Source: Kribbella capetownensis (GTDB taxonomy: Bacteria; Actinomycetota; Actinomycetes; Propionibacteriales; Kribbellaceae). From it: a DNA stretch of 64,000 nt. The stretch is taken from assembly GCF_004331485.1 (NCBI RefSeq), contig NZ_SJKD01000005.1:496001-560000 (forward strand), written 5' to 3'. Each line of letters begins with the position of its first letter. The first letter of the stretch is position 1. The notes beneath the pieces are model-generated. The model searched no databases. It worked only from the letters and a program-made list of their open reading frames with translations, and had not been told where the DNA came from. Made by a program: the position numbers and the translations under genes. This document shows positions 8,897-16,525 of the stretch, piece after piece.

Positions 8897-10092
8897 CGGA
8901 GGCTCAGGGATTCCCGGCCTTTCCCGCGCAGCGGCGGAGCACGCGAGGGCGTTCGTGGTGGGCGCGGGCGTGGGTGCAGGCACTCGAGGACACCTCGCTG
9001 GATTCCGGCCAACTGCGGAAGGGACGGCAGTACGCGAACTCCGGTCAGGTCGGGACGATCACGATCAGCCCGGGCCGGATCGCGGCGACCGTCTACTCCC
9101 CCGACGACACCTTCGAGGCCGTCGTCCAGGTCGACGAGCTGAGTGACGCCGACCGGAGCCGCTTCCTCGATCAGGTGGCCGCTCGGGCTGGTCACATCGC
9201 GGCACTCCTGGACGGCGAGATGCCGCACGACCTCGTGGAAGCGGCGGCCGACGCGGGCGTCTCGCTGCTCCCCGGCATCGGCGACCTCGACCCCAGCTGC
9301 ACCTGCGACGGCTGGGAACTCCCCTGCCAGCACGCGGCCGCCCTGTGCTACCAGGTCGCCTGGCTGCTCGACTCCGACCCGTTCGTCCTCCTCCTTCTCC
9401 GCGGCGCCTCCCGCGACGACCTGCTCGACCAACTGCAGACGAGGAGCCAGACAGCACCGGCCGACGAGGCTGACGAAGCCGGCGAAGCAGGTGCATCACT
9501 GCACGACGTACTTGCGACTCCTGTCGGCGCGCTGCCCGACGTTCCGGAGCTGCCGAGAAAGGTCGTGGTCGACGAGCTGGCGGTGAGTGGGATCGAGGCG
9601 CCGGCAGGGTTCGGGCCGACCACGTTGCCGATGCTCGTGCTGGACGCGGCTCGGCGGGCTCGCGCGCTCTTGAACGCACTCCTGAACGGCACAGCCGAGC
9701 CGCAGCGGCTCAACGAATGGCAGGACGCAGTACGACTGGCAGCGGACTTCCCCGAGTTGACTGACACTCTGGCCAACGCAACCGGACGACAGGAAGAGCT
9801 TGCCCTAGGCATCCAAGCCTGGCGGTACGGCGGAGCACCCGGACTCGACGTACTCGAGCACACCTGGACCCCCGATCCCGCCGAGCTCGCCCGCGCCAGG
9901 ACCGAACTGCTGGCCGCCGACGACGAGCTCACCATCCAGGTCCTCGGCAACCAACTCACCCTCGGCCCGGACACCCAGCTGAGACTCGACCACCACGGCC
10001 GCTGGCATCCGTACCGCCTGGTCGACAACACCTGGACCCCAACAGCACCCGCCACCACCGATCCCCTCACCGCCCTGGCGACCGAGCCGTAA
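8893..10092 (+). CDS. SWIM zinc-finger protein
   Basis: A 399-residue protein with one SWIM finger: C136-x-C138-x6-C145-x-H147 (SCTCDGWELPCQH). It starts at an ATGA overlap with the SNF2 gene, so the two are translationally coupled. SNF2/SWIM pairing recurs in Actinobacteria, and SWIM fingers are thought to mediate DNA or protein contact. The remainder, including a Glu/Ala-rich linker around residues 185-205, has no recognisable catalytic motif. The gene ends about 70 bp before the leader region of the next GNAT gene. Confidence 0.88.
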   Translation: MTEAQGFPAFPAQRRSTRGRSWWARAWVQALEDTSLDSGQLRKGRQYANSGQVGTITISPGRIAATVYSPDDTFEAVVQVDELSDADRSRFLDQVAARAGHIAALLDGEMPHDLVEAAADAGVSLLPGIGDLDPSCTCDGWELPCQHAAALCYQVAWLLDSDPFVLLLLRGASRDDLLDQLQTRSQTAPADEADEAGEAGASLHDVLATPVGALPDVPELPRKVVVDELAVSGIEAPAGFGPTTLPMLVLDAARRARALLNALLNGTAEPQRLNEWQDAVRLAADFPELTDTLANATGRQEELALGIQAWRYGGAPGLDVLEHTWTPDPAELARARTELLAADDELTIQVLGNQLTLGPDTQLRLDHHGRWHPYRLVDNTWTPTAPATTDPLTALATEP

Positions 10093-10146
10093 ATCCGATG
10101 CGACCACCGGACAACGTGGCTAAGGTGGCGGGAACTTCGGAGCATC

Positions 10147-10267
10147 GAGGAGGTGAGTTGATGTCGGCGCGAACGAGCGCTGCCGCATGTCCGGCAGCCA
10201 ACACGCTCATCCAACTCACCCCGGGTTCCGTCTGACACAGACCGGCGGAACCCCTTGCCCGAAAGGG
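10147..10267 (+). promoter_or_regulatory. Structured mRNA leader upstream of GNAT gene
   Basis: The leader holds a strong ribosome site (GAGGAGGTGA, 10147-10156) for a 24-codon ORF and several mutually arranged pairings. Bases 10152-10163 (ribosome site plus ATG) pair with 10208-10220 as 12 bp with one bulged C. Bases 10179-10185 pair with 10192-10198 (7 bp, 6-base loop). Bases 10223-10230 pair with 10246-10253 (8 bp). CCCTT at 10252-10256 can pair with AAGGG (10263-10267), the ribosome site of the GNAT gene. The last two pairings compete for bases 10252-10253. This resembles a leader-peptide attenuator; the mechanism is inferred. Confidence 0.5.
10161..10235 (+). CDS. 24-residue putative leader peptide
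   Basis: The ATG at 10161 is 4 bases after a near-consensus ribosome site and runs 24 codons to a TGA at 10233. The peptide starts MSARTSAAAC and ends LTPGSV; it has one Cys, two Pro and three Thr, and no signal sequence. Its coding sequence contains one hairpin and overlaps two others, and it ends 40 bases before the GNAT start. No family is recognised. The unusually strong ribosome site and the surrounding structures support a regulatory upstream ORF, though a chance short frame cannot be excluded. Confidence 0.45.
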   Translation: MSARTSAAACPAANTLIQLTPGSV

Positions 10268-10275
10268 ATTCTCCG

Positions 10276-10776
10276 TTGTCCATCACCTGGAACACCCGCG
10301 CCGAGAGGCCGGCCGACGCCGACACGGTCCGTGACATCACCCGGCAGGCCTTCGGCCGCCAATTCGAGGTCGACTTCCTCGATGCCCTGCGCTCGAACCC
10401 GCATGCCATCCTCCCGGGTTTGTCGCTCGTGGCAACCACACCGGACGACCAACCGGTCGCCTATGCGCTCCTGACCCGCGCCTACGTCGGCGACATCCCG
10501 ATCCTGTCCCTGAGCCCGGTCGCCGCACTTCCGGCGTACCAGAGACAAGGCGCAGGGAGCGCGGCCGTCATCGCGGCGCTCGACACAGCACGTGATCGTG
10601 GTGAGCAGACCGTCGTCGTGCTCGGTCACGACACGTACTACCCGAGGTTCGGATTCCGGCAGGCGACCGAGTTCGGCATCCACCATCCGCAGTACGACGG
10701 ACCGAACCTGATGACGCTCGCCCTCGGTGATCAGCGACCGCCCACTGGTCACCTGAAGTTACCAGTCACGACCTGA
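10276..10776 (+). CDS. GNAT N-acetyltransferase (YhbS-like)
   Basis: A 166-residue acetyltransferase. The acetyl-CoA loop (LPAYQRQGAGSAAV) and the downstream YYPRFGFR segment, typical of YhbS-like GNATs, are clear. The TTG at 10276 is preferred because AGGGA (10264-10268) lies 7 bases upstream; the in-frame TTG at 10255 would put the ribosome site inside the gene. A rare TTA leucine codon sits near the end (10759-10761), a possible bldA-type control point. Expression is probably governed by the structured leader upstream. The substrate cannot be told; small amines or antibiotics are possible. Confidence 0.88.
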   Translation: MSITWNTRAERPADADTVRDITRQAFGRQFEVDFLDALRSNPHAILPGLSLVATTPDDQPVAYALLTRAYVGDIPILSLSPVAALPAYQRQGAGSAAVIAALDTARDRGEQTVVVLGHDTYYPRFGFRQATEFGIHHPQYDGPNLMTLALGDQRPPTGHLKLPVTT

Positions 10777-10778
10777 TC

Positions 10779-10830
10779 GACCGCGGAGCCGCCGGGGCGT
10801 AACGCAGTCTCCGGCGGCCCCGCGGCGGTC
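10779..10830 (+). terminator. GC-rich hairpin after the GNAT gene
   Basis: GCCGCCGG (10788-10795) pairs perfectly with CCGGCGGC (10811-10818). GACCGC (10779-10784) pairs with GCGGTC (10825-10830) as an outer stem. There is no T-run, which is common for actinobacterial terminators. It lies directly after the GNAT stop. Confidence 0.6.
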
Positions 10831-10912
10831 GGCACTTGAACGTTCGACAGTGAGTACGGCGGGCGGTCGCAAAAGGTTCAGCCAAACTCGCCGAATCACT
10901 TGCGCACCTGCC

Positions 10913-10922
10913 TTGTATACAT
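10913..10922. promoter_or_regulatory. Candidate GntR/FadR-type operator (TTGTATACAT)
   Basis: An 8-bp palindrome, TGTATACA, lies about 40 bp before the importer operon start and overlaps a possible -10. Related TTGTATACAA sites are typical of FCD-domain GntR regulators. One such regulator lies at the far end of this operon (18261-18938), so it is the natural candidate to bind here. Confidence 0.4.
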
Positions 10923-10959
10923 GAAACAGTCGACAGGACCGCCTACTCAGGAGCACGCG

Positions 10960-12654
10960 ATGACTCGTCGACTTCCGTTCTTACTGAACCGCTCCAGCAG
11001 GAGCTACCGCCGCCGGCCGATGGTCGCCGGAACCATGGTGGGGGTGATCGCGCTGGCGCTCGTCGGGACGGCCTGTTCTCCCGTCGAACCGGCCGGCAAC
11101 GACGGGGGCGGGGAAACCCGGTCGGCGGGCGGCCAGGACGTGTTCGGCGACCCGGCCGATCCGGCACAGGTCAAGCAGGGCGGCACGCTCACGGTCGCGC
11201 TGTCCGCGGACCCGGACAAGCTGGACCCGTCGCTGTCGCGCAGCCTGTACTCGCGCTACGTCTTCCACACCATGTGCGAGAAGCTGTACGACCTCGGCCC
11301 GGACGCGAAGGTCGTACCGCAACTGGCCACCGCGCTGCCGACGATCTCGGCCGACGGGTTGAGCCTGACCATCCCGCTGAAGCAGGGCGTGAAGTTCGCC
11401 GACGGCGGGACGATGGACTCGAACGCGGTGAAGATCTCGATCGAGCGGGGTCTGACGATCGCCGGCTCCGGCCGCAAGAGCGAACTCGGCCCGATCACCT
11501 CGATCGACACGCCGGACCCGAACACCGTGGTGATCAAGCTGTCGAAGCCGTTCGCCCCGCTCACCGCCGCGCTGGCCGACCGGGCCGGCATGGTGCTGAG
11601 CCCGGCCGCGGTGTCGAAGCTCGGCGCGAACTTCTCCAACGCGCCGGTCTGTGTCGGACCGTTCAAGTTCGCCAGCCGGGTCGCGCAGAACTCGATCAAG
11701 GTGGTCAAGGACCCGCTGTACTACGACGCCGCCAAGGTGCACCTGGACGCGATCGAGTACCGGATCATCACCGACTCCAGCATTCGCTCGGCCAACCTGA
11801 AGTCCGGTGACGCGCAGATCGCCGACTCGCTGTCGACGCAGGACGCGCCGCAGTTGCAGAAGGACAGCACGATGACCGTGCTGCAGTCGCAGTCACTGGG
11901 GTACCAGGGCCTGACCATCAACGTCGCGAACGCGAACGGTATCGGCAAGCCGCTCAAGCAGCTCGACACCCCGATCGCGAAGGACCCGCGGGTCCGCCAG
12001 GCGCTGGCGCTGTCGATCGACCGTGAGGCCTTGGTGAAGTCGATCTTCAACGGGCTGAACACGGTCGCCTGCTCGCCGGTCTCGCCGAAGAGCGAGTTCA
12101 CTTCCGATGCCGCGCAGGTCTGCCCACCGCACGACCCGGCGAAGGCGAAGCAACTGCTGGCCGATGCCGGCGTACCCACGCCGTACAAAGTCAGCATGAT
12201 CACCTCCAACAACCCGGACAGTCTGCGCCTCGCGCAGGCGCTGCAGGCGATGGTGAAGGACGGCGGGTTCGAGCTGGAGATCAAGCCGGTCGAGTACGCC
12301 TCCTTGCTCGACCAGCAGGACCGTGGTGAGTTCGAGCTGTTGCAGCTCGGCTGGTCCGGCCGGGTCGACCCGGACGCGAACATCTACAACTTCGTCGGCT
12401 CGGAGGGCAGCCAGAACGTCGCCGGCTACAGCAGCCCCGACGTGGACAAGCTGCTGACCGACGCGCGGCAGTCGACCGACAAGGCGCAGCGGATCAAGCT
12501 GTACGGCGACGTCGTCAGCAAGCTCCAGCAGGACGACCCGCTGATCTACATGTACCGCCAGCGCAACCTGACCGGCGTCTCGAAGAAGCTCCTGGGTGTC
12601 CAGACCTTCCCGGACGGCGTGATCCGGACGGCGTTCGCCGGATTCGCGAAGTGA
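10960..12654 (+). CDS. Peptide-type ABC transporter substrate-binding lipoprotein
   Basis: An extracellular solute-binding protein of family 5 (DppA/OppA-like), 564 residues. The N-terminus is Arg-rich, followed by a hydrophobic stretch and lipobox (ALVGTAC), so the mature protein should be lipid-anchored at Cys. Residues from about 80 contain the family pattern GGTLTVALSADPDKLDPSLSR split over two strands, with the later DPRVRQALALSIDRE segment. The ATG at 10960 has AGGAG 6 bases upstream. It is first in a six-gene operon of importer plus gamma-glutamyltransferase, which suggests gamma-glutamyl peptides or glutathione as ligand (inference). Confidence 0.92.
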   Translation: MTRRLPFLLNRSSRSYRRRPMVAGTMVGVIALALVGTACSPVEPAGNDGGGETRSAGGQDVFGDPADPAQVKQGGTLTVALSADPDKLDPSLSRSLYSRYVFHTMCEKLYDLGPDAKVVPQLATALPTISADGLSLTIPLKQGVKFADGGTMDSNAVKISIERGLTIAGSGRKSELGPITSIDTPDPNTVVIKLSKPFAPLTAALADRAGMVLSPAAVSKLGANFSNAPVCVGPFKFASRVAQNSIKVVKDPLYYDAAKVHLDAIEYRIITDSSIRSANLKSGDAQIADSLSTQDAPQLQKDSTMTVLQSQSLGYQGLTINVANANGIGKPLKQLDTPIAKDPRVRQALALSIDREALVKSIFNGLNTVACSPVSPKSEFTSDAAQVCPPHDPAKAKQLLADAGVPTPYKVSMITSNNPDSLRLAQALQAMVKDGGFELEIKPVEYASLLDQQDRGEFELLQLGWSGRVDPDANIYNFVGSEGSQNVAGYSSPDVDKLLTDARQSTDKAQRIKLYGDVVSKLQQDDPLIYMYRQRNLTGVSKKLLGVQTFPDGVIRTAFAGFAK

Positions 12655-12703
12655 GCGTTCTCTCCGCCCGCGGGCGGCGGGACCGAGCGAGGTGGTGGGG
12701 TTC

Positions 12704-13657
12704 GTGAGGCGATACCTCTTCCATCGACTGTGGCAGTCGGCCGTCACGTTGGTACTGGCAACGATCGTGGTCTTCGCCGGCGTCCGGGCGTTGCCGGGTG
12801 ACCCGGCGCTCGCCCTCGCCGGCGAGGACCGGGATCCGGAGTCGTTGCGGGCGATCCGGCAGCAGTACGGGCTGGACCAGTCGTGGCTCGTGCAGTTCTG
12901 GCAGTTCGTCAGTCACGCGGCCCGGGGCGACCTGGGCCAGTCGATCCGAACCGGTGCGCCGGTGCGCGGGATGATCGGCAGCGCGTTGCCGGTGACGATC
13001 GAGCTGTCCGTGCTGGCGATCCTGATCGCCAGCGTGATCGGCGTCGGCGCCGGGGTGGTCGCGGCGGTTCGCCGCGGCCGTCCGTCCGAGTGGGCGGCCA
13101 ACGCGTTGGCGTTGCTCGGTCTGTCGGTGCCGCACTTCTGGCTCGGCCTGATGGCGATCCTCTACCTGTCCGTTGCCCTCGGCCTCTTCCCGGCGTCCGG
13201 ATTCGTGCCGTTCTTCAGCGACCCGGCCGCCAACCTGCACCACCTGGTGCTGCCGGCGCTGATCCTCGGCACCGGCCTCGCCGCGGTCATCATGCGGCAG
13301 ACCAGATCGTCGATGCTGGATGCCCTCTCGGCCGACTACATCCGGACGGCCGAGGCGAAAGGCCTGCCACCCAAGTCCGTGATCGGCAAACATGCCCTAC
13401 GCAACAGCCTGATCGTGGTCGTCACGATCGTCGGCCTGCAGCTGGGCGCGCTGATCTCCGGCGCGGTCGTCACCGAGCGCATCTTCGCCCTGCCGGGATT
13501 CGGCAAGCTCACCGTCGACGCGGTCTTCCAGCGCGACTACCCCGTGATCCAGGCGGTCGTCCTGGTGACCGCGACGGCGTACATCGTCATCAATCTGCTG
13601 GTCGACCTGCTGTACTCCGTGATCGACCCGCGCATCCGCGTGCGAGGTGATGCGTGA
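12704..13657 (+). CDS. ABC transporter permease, DppB type
   Basis: An inner-membrane permease of about 317 residues with six predicted helices. The conserved cytoplasmic loop DYIRTAEAKGLPPKSV that docks on the ATPase is present, as is a C-terminal DPRIRVR. The GTG at 12704 gives the usual family start MRRYLFHRLWQ; GTG codons at 12692 or 12695 are alternatives with no better ribosome site. Its stop overlaps the next permease start by one base. It forms a heterodimeric channel with the 13657 permease. Confidence 0.92.
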   Translation: MRRYLFHRLWQSAVTLVLATIVVFAGVRALPGDPALALAGEDRDPESLRAIRQQYGLDQSWLVQFWQFVSHAARGDLGQSIRTGAPVRGMIGSALPVTIELSVLAILIASVIGVGAGVVAAVRRGRPSEWAANALALLGLSVPHFWLGLMAILYLSVALGLFPASGFVPFFSDPAANLHHLVLPALILGTGLAAVIMRQTRSSMLDALSADYIRTAEAKGLPPKSVIGKHALRNSLIVVVTIVGLQLGALISGAVVTERIFALPGFGKLTVDAVFQRDYPVIQAVVLVTATAYIVINLLVDLLYSVIDPRIRVRGDA

Positions 13658-14538
13658 TGGCCGTCGCCGAAGCAATCACCGCCGGTACGCCGCTGCGCAG
13701 CAACCGCCGCAAGGTAGTACGGCGGATCCTCCGCAACCCGCTCGCGATCTGCGGACTCGTGGTGCTCGTGATCGCGGTGATGATGGCCGTGTTCGCCCCC
13801 TGGCTTGCACCGCACGAACCGACCCAGACCAATCTCGGTCAGGCCTTCGCTCCCCCGGGCACGCCGGGACATCTGCTCGGGACCGACGACCTCGGCCGGG
13901 ATGTGCTGTCCCGGATCATGTTCGGGCTCCGGGCCTCGCTCCACGTCGCACTGCTCGCGGTCGCGACCTCGCTGGTGGTCGGCGTACCGCTCGGCCTGCT
14001 GGCCGGGTACTTCCGGTCGATCGACGCGCTGATCTCCCGGATGACCGATCTCGTGCTCGCGTTCCCGTTCCTGATCCTGGCCGTCGGACTGGCTGCCATC
14101 CGCGGCGCCAGCCTCGGCAACGCGGCGATCGCGATCGGGATCGCGCAGATCCCCGGCATGATCCGGATCGTCCGATCCGAGACGCTGCGGCTGAAGTCCC
14201 TGGACTTCGTCGCCGCCGCGATCGTGGAGGGTGCCGGAGATGCCTGGGTGATGGGCCGGCACATCCTGCCGAACGCGGCCTCGGTGGTGATCGTCCAGAC
14301 CACGGTCGCACTCCCGGCCGCGATCCTGGGCGAGGCAGTGCTGTCGTTCCTCGGTCTGGGCATCCAACCACCAGCTCCCAGCCTCGGCACGATGCTGGCC
14401 GACGCGCAGCAGTTCGCGTCCCGCGCACCGTGGGCCGCGGTGATGCCCGGCGTCGCGATCATGCTGCTGACGCTGGCGTTCAACGTCGTCGGCGACAGCC
14501 TGCGCGACGCGCTCGACCCGAAAGCGAGCCGCCGATGA
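13657..14538 (+). CDS. ABC transporter permease, DppC type
   Basis: A 293-residue second permease. It has the N-terminal OppC-type segment (NPLAICGLVVLVIAVMMAVFAPWLAPHEP, here cited only by its position near residues 27-55), the HLLGTDDLGRDVLSR motif and the EAA-like loop DFVAAAIVEGAGDAWVMGRH. The ATG at 13657 is chosen over the adjoining GTG because GAGGTGA lies 6 bases upstream. It overlaps the following ATPase gene by 4 bp (ATGA). Confidence 0.92.
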   Translation: MAVAEAITAGTPLRSNRRKVVRRILRNPLAICGLVVLVIAVMMAVFAPWLAPHEPTQTNLGQAFAPPGTPGHLLGTDDLGRDVLSRIMFGLRASLHVALLAVATSLVVGVPLGLLAGYFRSIDALISRMTDLVLAFPFLILAVGLAAIRGASLGNAAIAIGIAQIPGMIRIVRSETLRLKSLDFVAAAIVEGAGDAWVMGRHILPNAASVVIVQTTVALPAAILGEAVLSFLGLGIQPPAPSLGTMLADAQQFASRAPWAAVMPGVAIMLLTLAFNVVGDSLRDALDPKASRR

Positions 14539-15542
14539 CCGCAGGAATCACCCCAGGAATCAGCACAGCTCCGGTTCTCCAGGTGAACGACCTCTCGGTC
14601 ACCTTCCGCACCGAGGACGGCCCGGTGTCGGCCGTCGACCGGGTCAGCTTCGAGGTCGGTGACGGCGAGGTGCTCGCGGTCGTCGGCGAGTCGGGCTGCG
14701 GCAAGAGCGTGACCGCTATGAGCCTGGCCGGGCTGCTCCCCCGCACGGCCACGGTCGACGGCTCGGTGCGGCTCGACGGGGTCGAGCTGATCGGCGCCGA
14801 CAAGCGCACCCTCCGCACGATCCGCGGGCGCGAGGTCGCGTACATCTTCCAGGAACCGATGACATCGCTGAACCCTGTCTTCACCGTCGGGCACCAGATC
14901 GGCGAAGTCCTCCGCACGCACATCGGACTGAACCGGCAGGCTGCTCGGGACCGCTCGATCGAGCTCCTCAAGCTCGTCGGCATCCCGTCGGCCGAACGCC
15001 GCATCAGCGACTACCCGCACCAGCTGTCCGGCGGTATGCGCCAGCGCGTGATGATCGCGATGGCGGTCGCCTGCGATCCGAAGGTGCTGATCGCCGACGA
15101 GCCGACCACCGCGCTCGACGTGACGATCCAGGCCGGCATCCTCGACGTACTGCGCGAACTGCGCGAACGGCTCGGGACCAGCATCGTCCTGATCACACAC
15201 GACCTCGGAGTGGTCGCGGACCTCGCCGACCGGGTGGCGGTCATGTACGCCGGACGCGTCGTCGAGACAGCCGAGGTGCACGAACTGTTCGCGCACCCGC
15301 AACACCCCTACACGGCCGGTCTGCTGGGTGCCTCGCCCGCGGCCGGTCGCCACGCGGAGAGCCACCGGCTGAACGAGATCCCGGGTCTGGTGCCGGTCCT
15401 CACCCAACAGCCCGACGCCTGCACGTTCGCCGACCGCTGCCCGCGAGCGATCGACACCTGTACGGCGACCGAGCCGGACCTGACACCCGGTCACCACCGG
15501 GTCGCGTGCTGGAACCCGGTCAGAGAACCAGTGGAGGTCTGA
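14535..15542 (+). CDS. ABC transporter ATP-binding protein, DppD type
   Basis: A 335-residue ATPase with Walker A GESGCGKS, signature LSGGMRQRV, Walker B VLIADEPTTALD and a switch His in LITHDLG. The C-terminal oligopeptide-family extension carries CTFADRCPRAIDTC, the cysteine pattern that can bind an iron-sulphur cluster in some Dpp ATPases. The ATG at 14535 is used although the frame stays open far upstream across the permease genes. It overlaps both neighbours by 1-4 bp, so the operon is tightly coupled. Confidence 0.92.
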   Translation: MTAGITPGISTAPVLQVNDLSVTFRTEDGPVSAVDRVSFEVGDGEVLAVVGESGCGKSVTAMSLAGLLPRTATVDGSVRLDGVELIGADKRTLRTIRGREVAYIFQEPMTSLNPVFTVGHQIGEVLRTHIGLNRQAARDRSIELLKLVGIPSAERRISDYPHQLSGGMRQRVMIAMAVACDPKVLIADEPTTALDVTIQAGILDVLRELRERLGTSIVLITHDLGVVADLADRVAVMYAGRVVETAEVHELFAHPQHPYTAGLLGASPAAGRHAESHRLNEIPGLVPVLTQQPDACTFADRCPRAIDTCTATEPDLTPGHHRVACWNPVREPVEV

Positions 15543-16525
15543 TGAGCACCCTCGCTCTGGAGGTGGAAGACCTCGTCATGCACTTCGGACCGGTCCGGGC
15601 CGTCGACGGGGTGACGCTGCGGATCCGCCAAGGCTCTGTGGTCGCACTGGTTGGTGAGAGCGGCTCCGGCAAGTCCACCGTCGGACGCTGCATTGTCCGG
15701 CTGCTGGAGCCGACCGGTGGGACGGTCCGACTCGCCGATGCCGATGTCACGCACCTCACCCGCCGGCAACTGCGTCCACACCGCCGGAACGTGTCGATCG
15801 TCTTCCAGGACCCGGCGGGCTCGCTCGACCCGCGGCTGTCCGTCGGAGACATCGTCGGGGAACCGCTGCGGCTCATGCACCGCAAGAACATCTCAACCAA
15901 GGTGGCCGAGTCGCTGCGCCGCGTCGGACTGCGCCCAGAGGTCGCGCAGCGCTCACCACACGAGCTGTCCGGTGGGCAGCGTCAGCGCGTCAGCATCGCT
16001 CGCGCTCTGATCTCTGAGCCACGTCTGTTGGTCGCGGACGAGCCGACGAGCGCACTGGACGTGTCGGTCCAGGCCTCCGTCCTCAACCTGCTGGCCGACC
16101 TGCAGCGCGACCTCGGCTTCGCCTGCCTGTTCATCACCCACGACCTGTCCGCGGTCGAGTACCTGGCTGACGAGGTCGCCGTGATGTACCTGGGCCAACT
16201 GGTCGAGCAAGGCCCGCGTTCGCGCATCTTCGGCGCACCGGCGCATCCTTACACGCAGGCGCTGCTGTCCGCCGCGCCTGTGCCCGATCCGGCCGAGCAG
16301 CGGGCGCGCAAGCCCGTGCTGCTCGGCGACGACCTGCCGTCGGCAATCGACCCGCCGTCCGGGTGCCGATTCCACACCAGATGTCCGGTAGCGGTCGACA
16401 CATGCCGGACAGTCATCCCGGAGCCGCGCGTGATCGGAGAGGGTGGACACCAGGTCGCCTGTCATCTGGTCGACGACAACGGCACCGGTCCCGATGTTCG
16501 TACAGGAGAGGGAGTTGCCCGATGA
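15542..16525 (+). CDS. ABC transporter ATP-binding protein, DppF type
   Basis: A 327-residue ATPase, partner of the 14535 gene. Walker A GESGSGKST, signature LSGGQRQRV, Walker B LLVADEPTSALD and the C-terminal CRFHTRCPVAVDTC motif are all present. The ATG at 15542 shares one base with the preceding TGA and has GGAGG at 15533-15537. It overlaps the gamma-glutamyltransferase start by 4 bp. Confidence 0.92.
   Translation: MSTLALEVEDLVMHFGPVRAVDGVTLRIRQGSVVALVGESGSGKSTVGRCIVRLLEPTGGTVRLADADVTHLTRRQLRPHRRNVSIVFQDPAGSLDPRLSVGDIVGEPLRLMHRKNISTKVAESLRRVGLRPEVAQRSPHELSGGQRQRVSIARALISEPRLLVADEPTSALDVSVQASVLNLLADLQRDLGFACLFITHDLSAVEYLADEVAVMYLGQLVEQGPRSRIFGAPAHPYTQALLSAAPVPDPAEQRARKPVLLGDDLPSAIDPPSGCRFHTRCPVAVDTCRTVIPEPRVIGEGGHQVACHLVDDNGTGPDVRTGEGVAR

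Noticed and set aside
10838..10845. GAACGTTC palindrome before the importer operon
   Set aside because: Only 8 bp, common by chance, and no matching regulator evidence; the TTGTATACAT site is a better candidate.
13647..14534. An N-terminal extension of the DppD ATPase across the permease gene
   Set aside because: The translation is Arg/Pro-rich and non-ABC until 14535, where ATG overlaps the permease stop and the family sequence begins.
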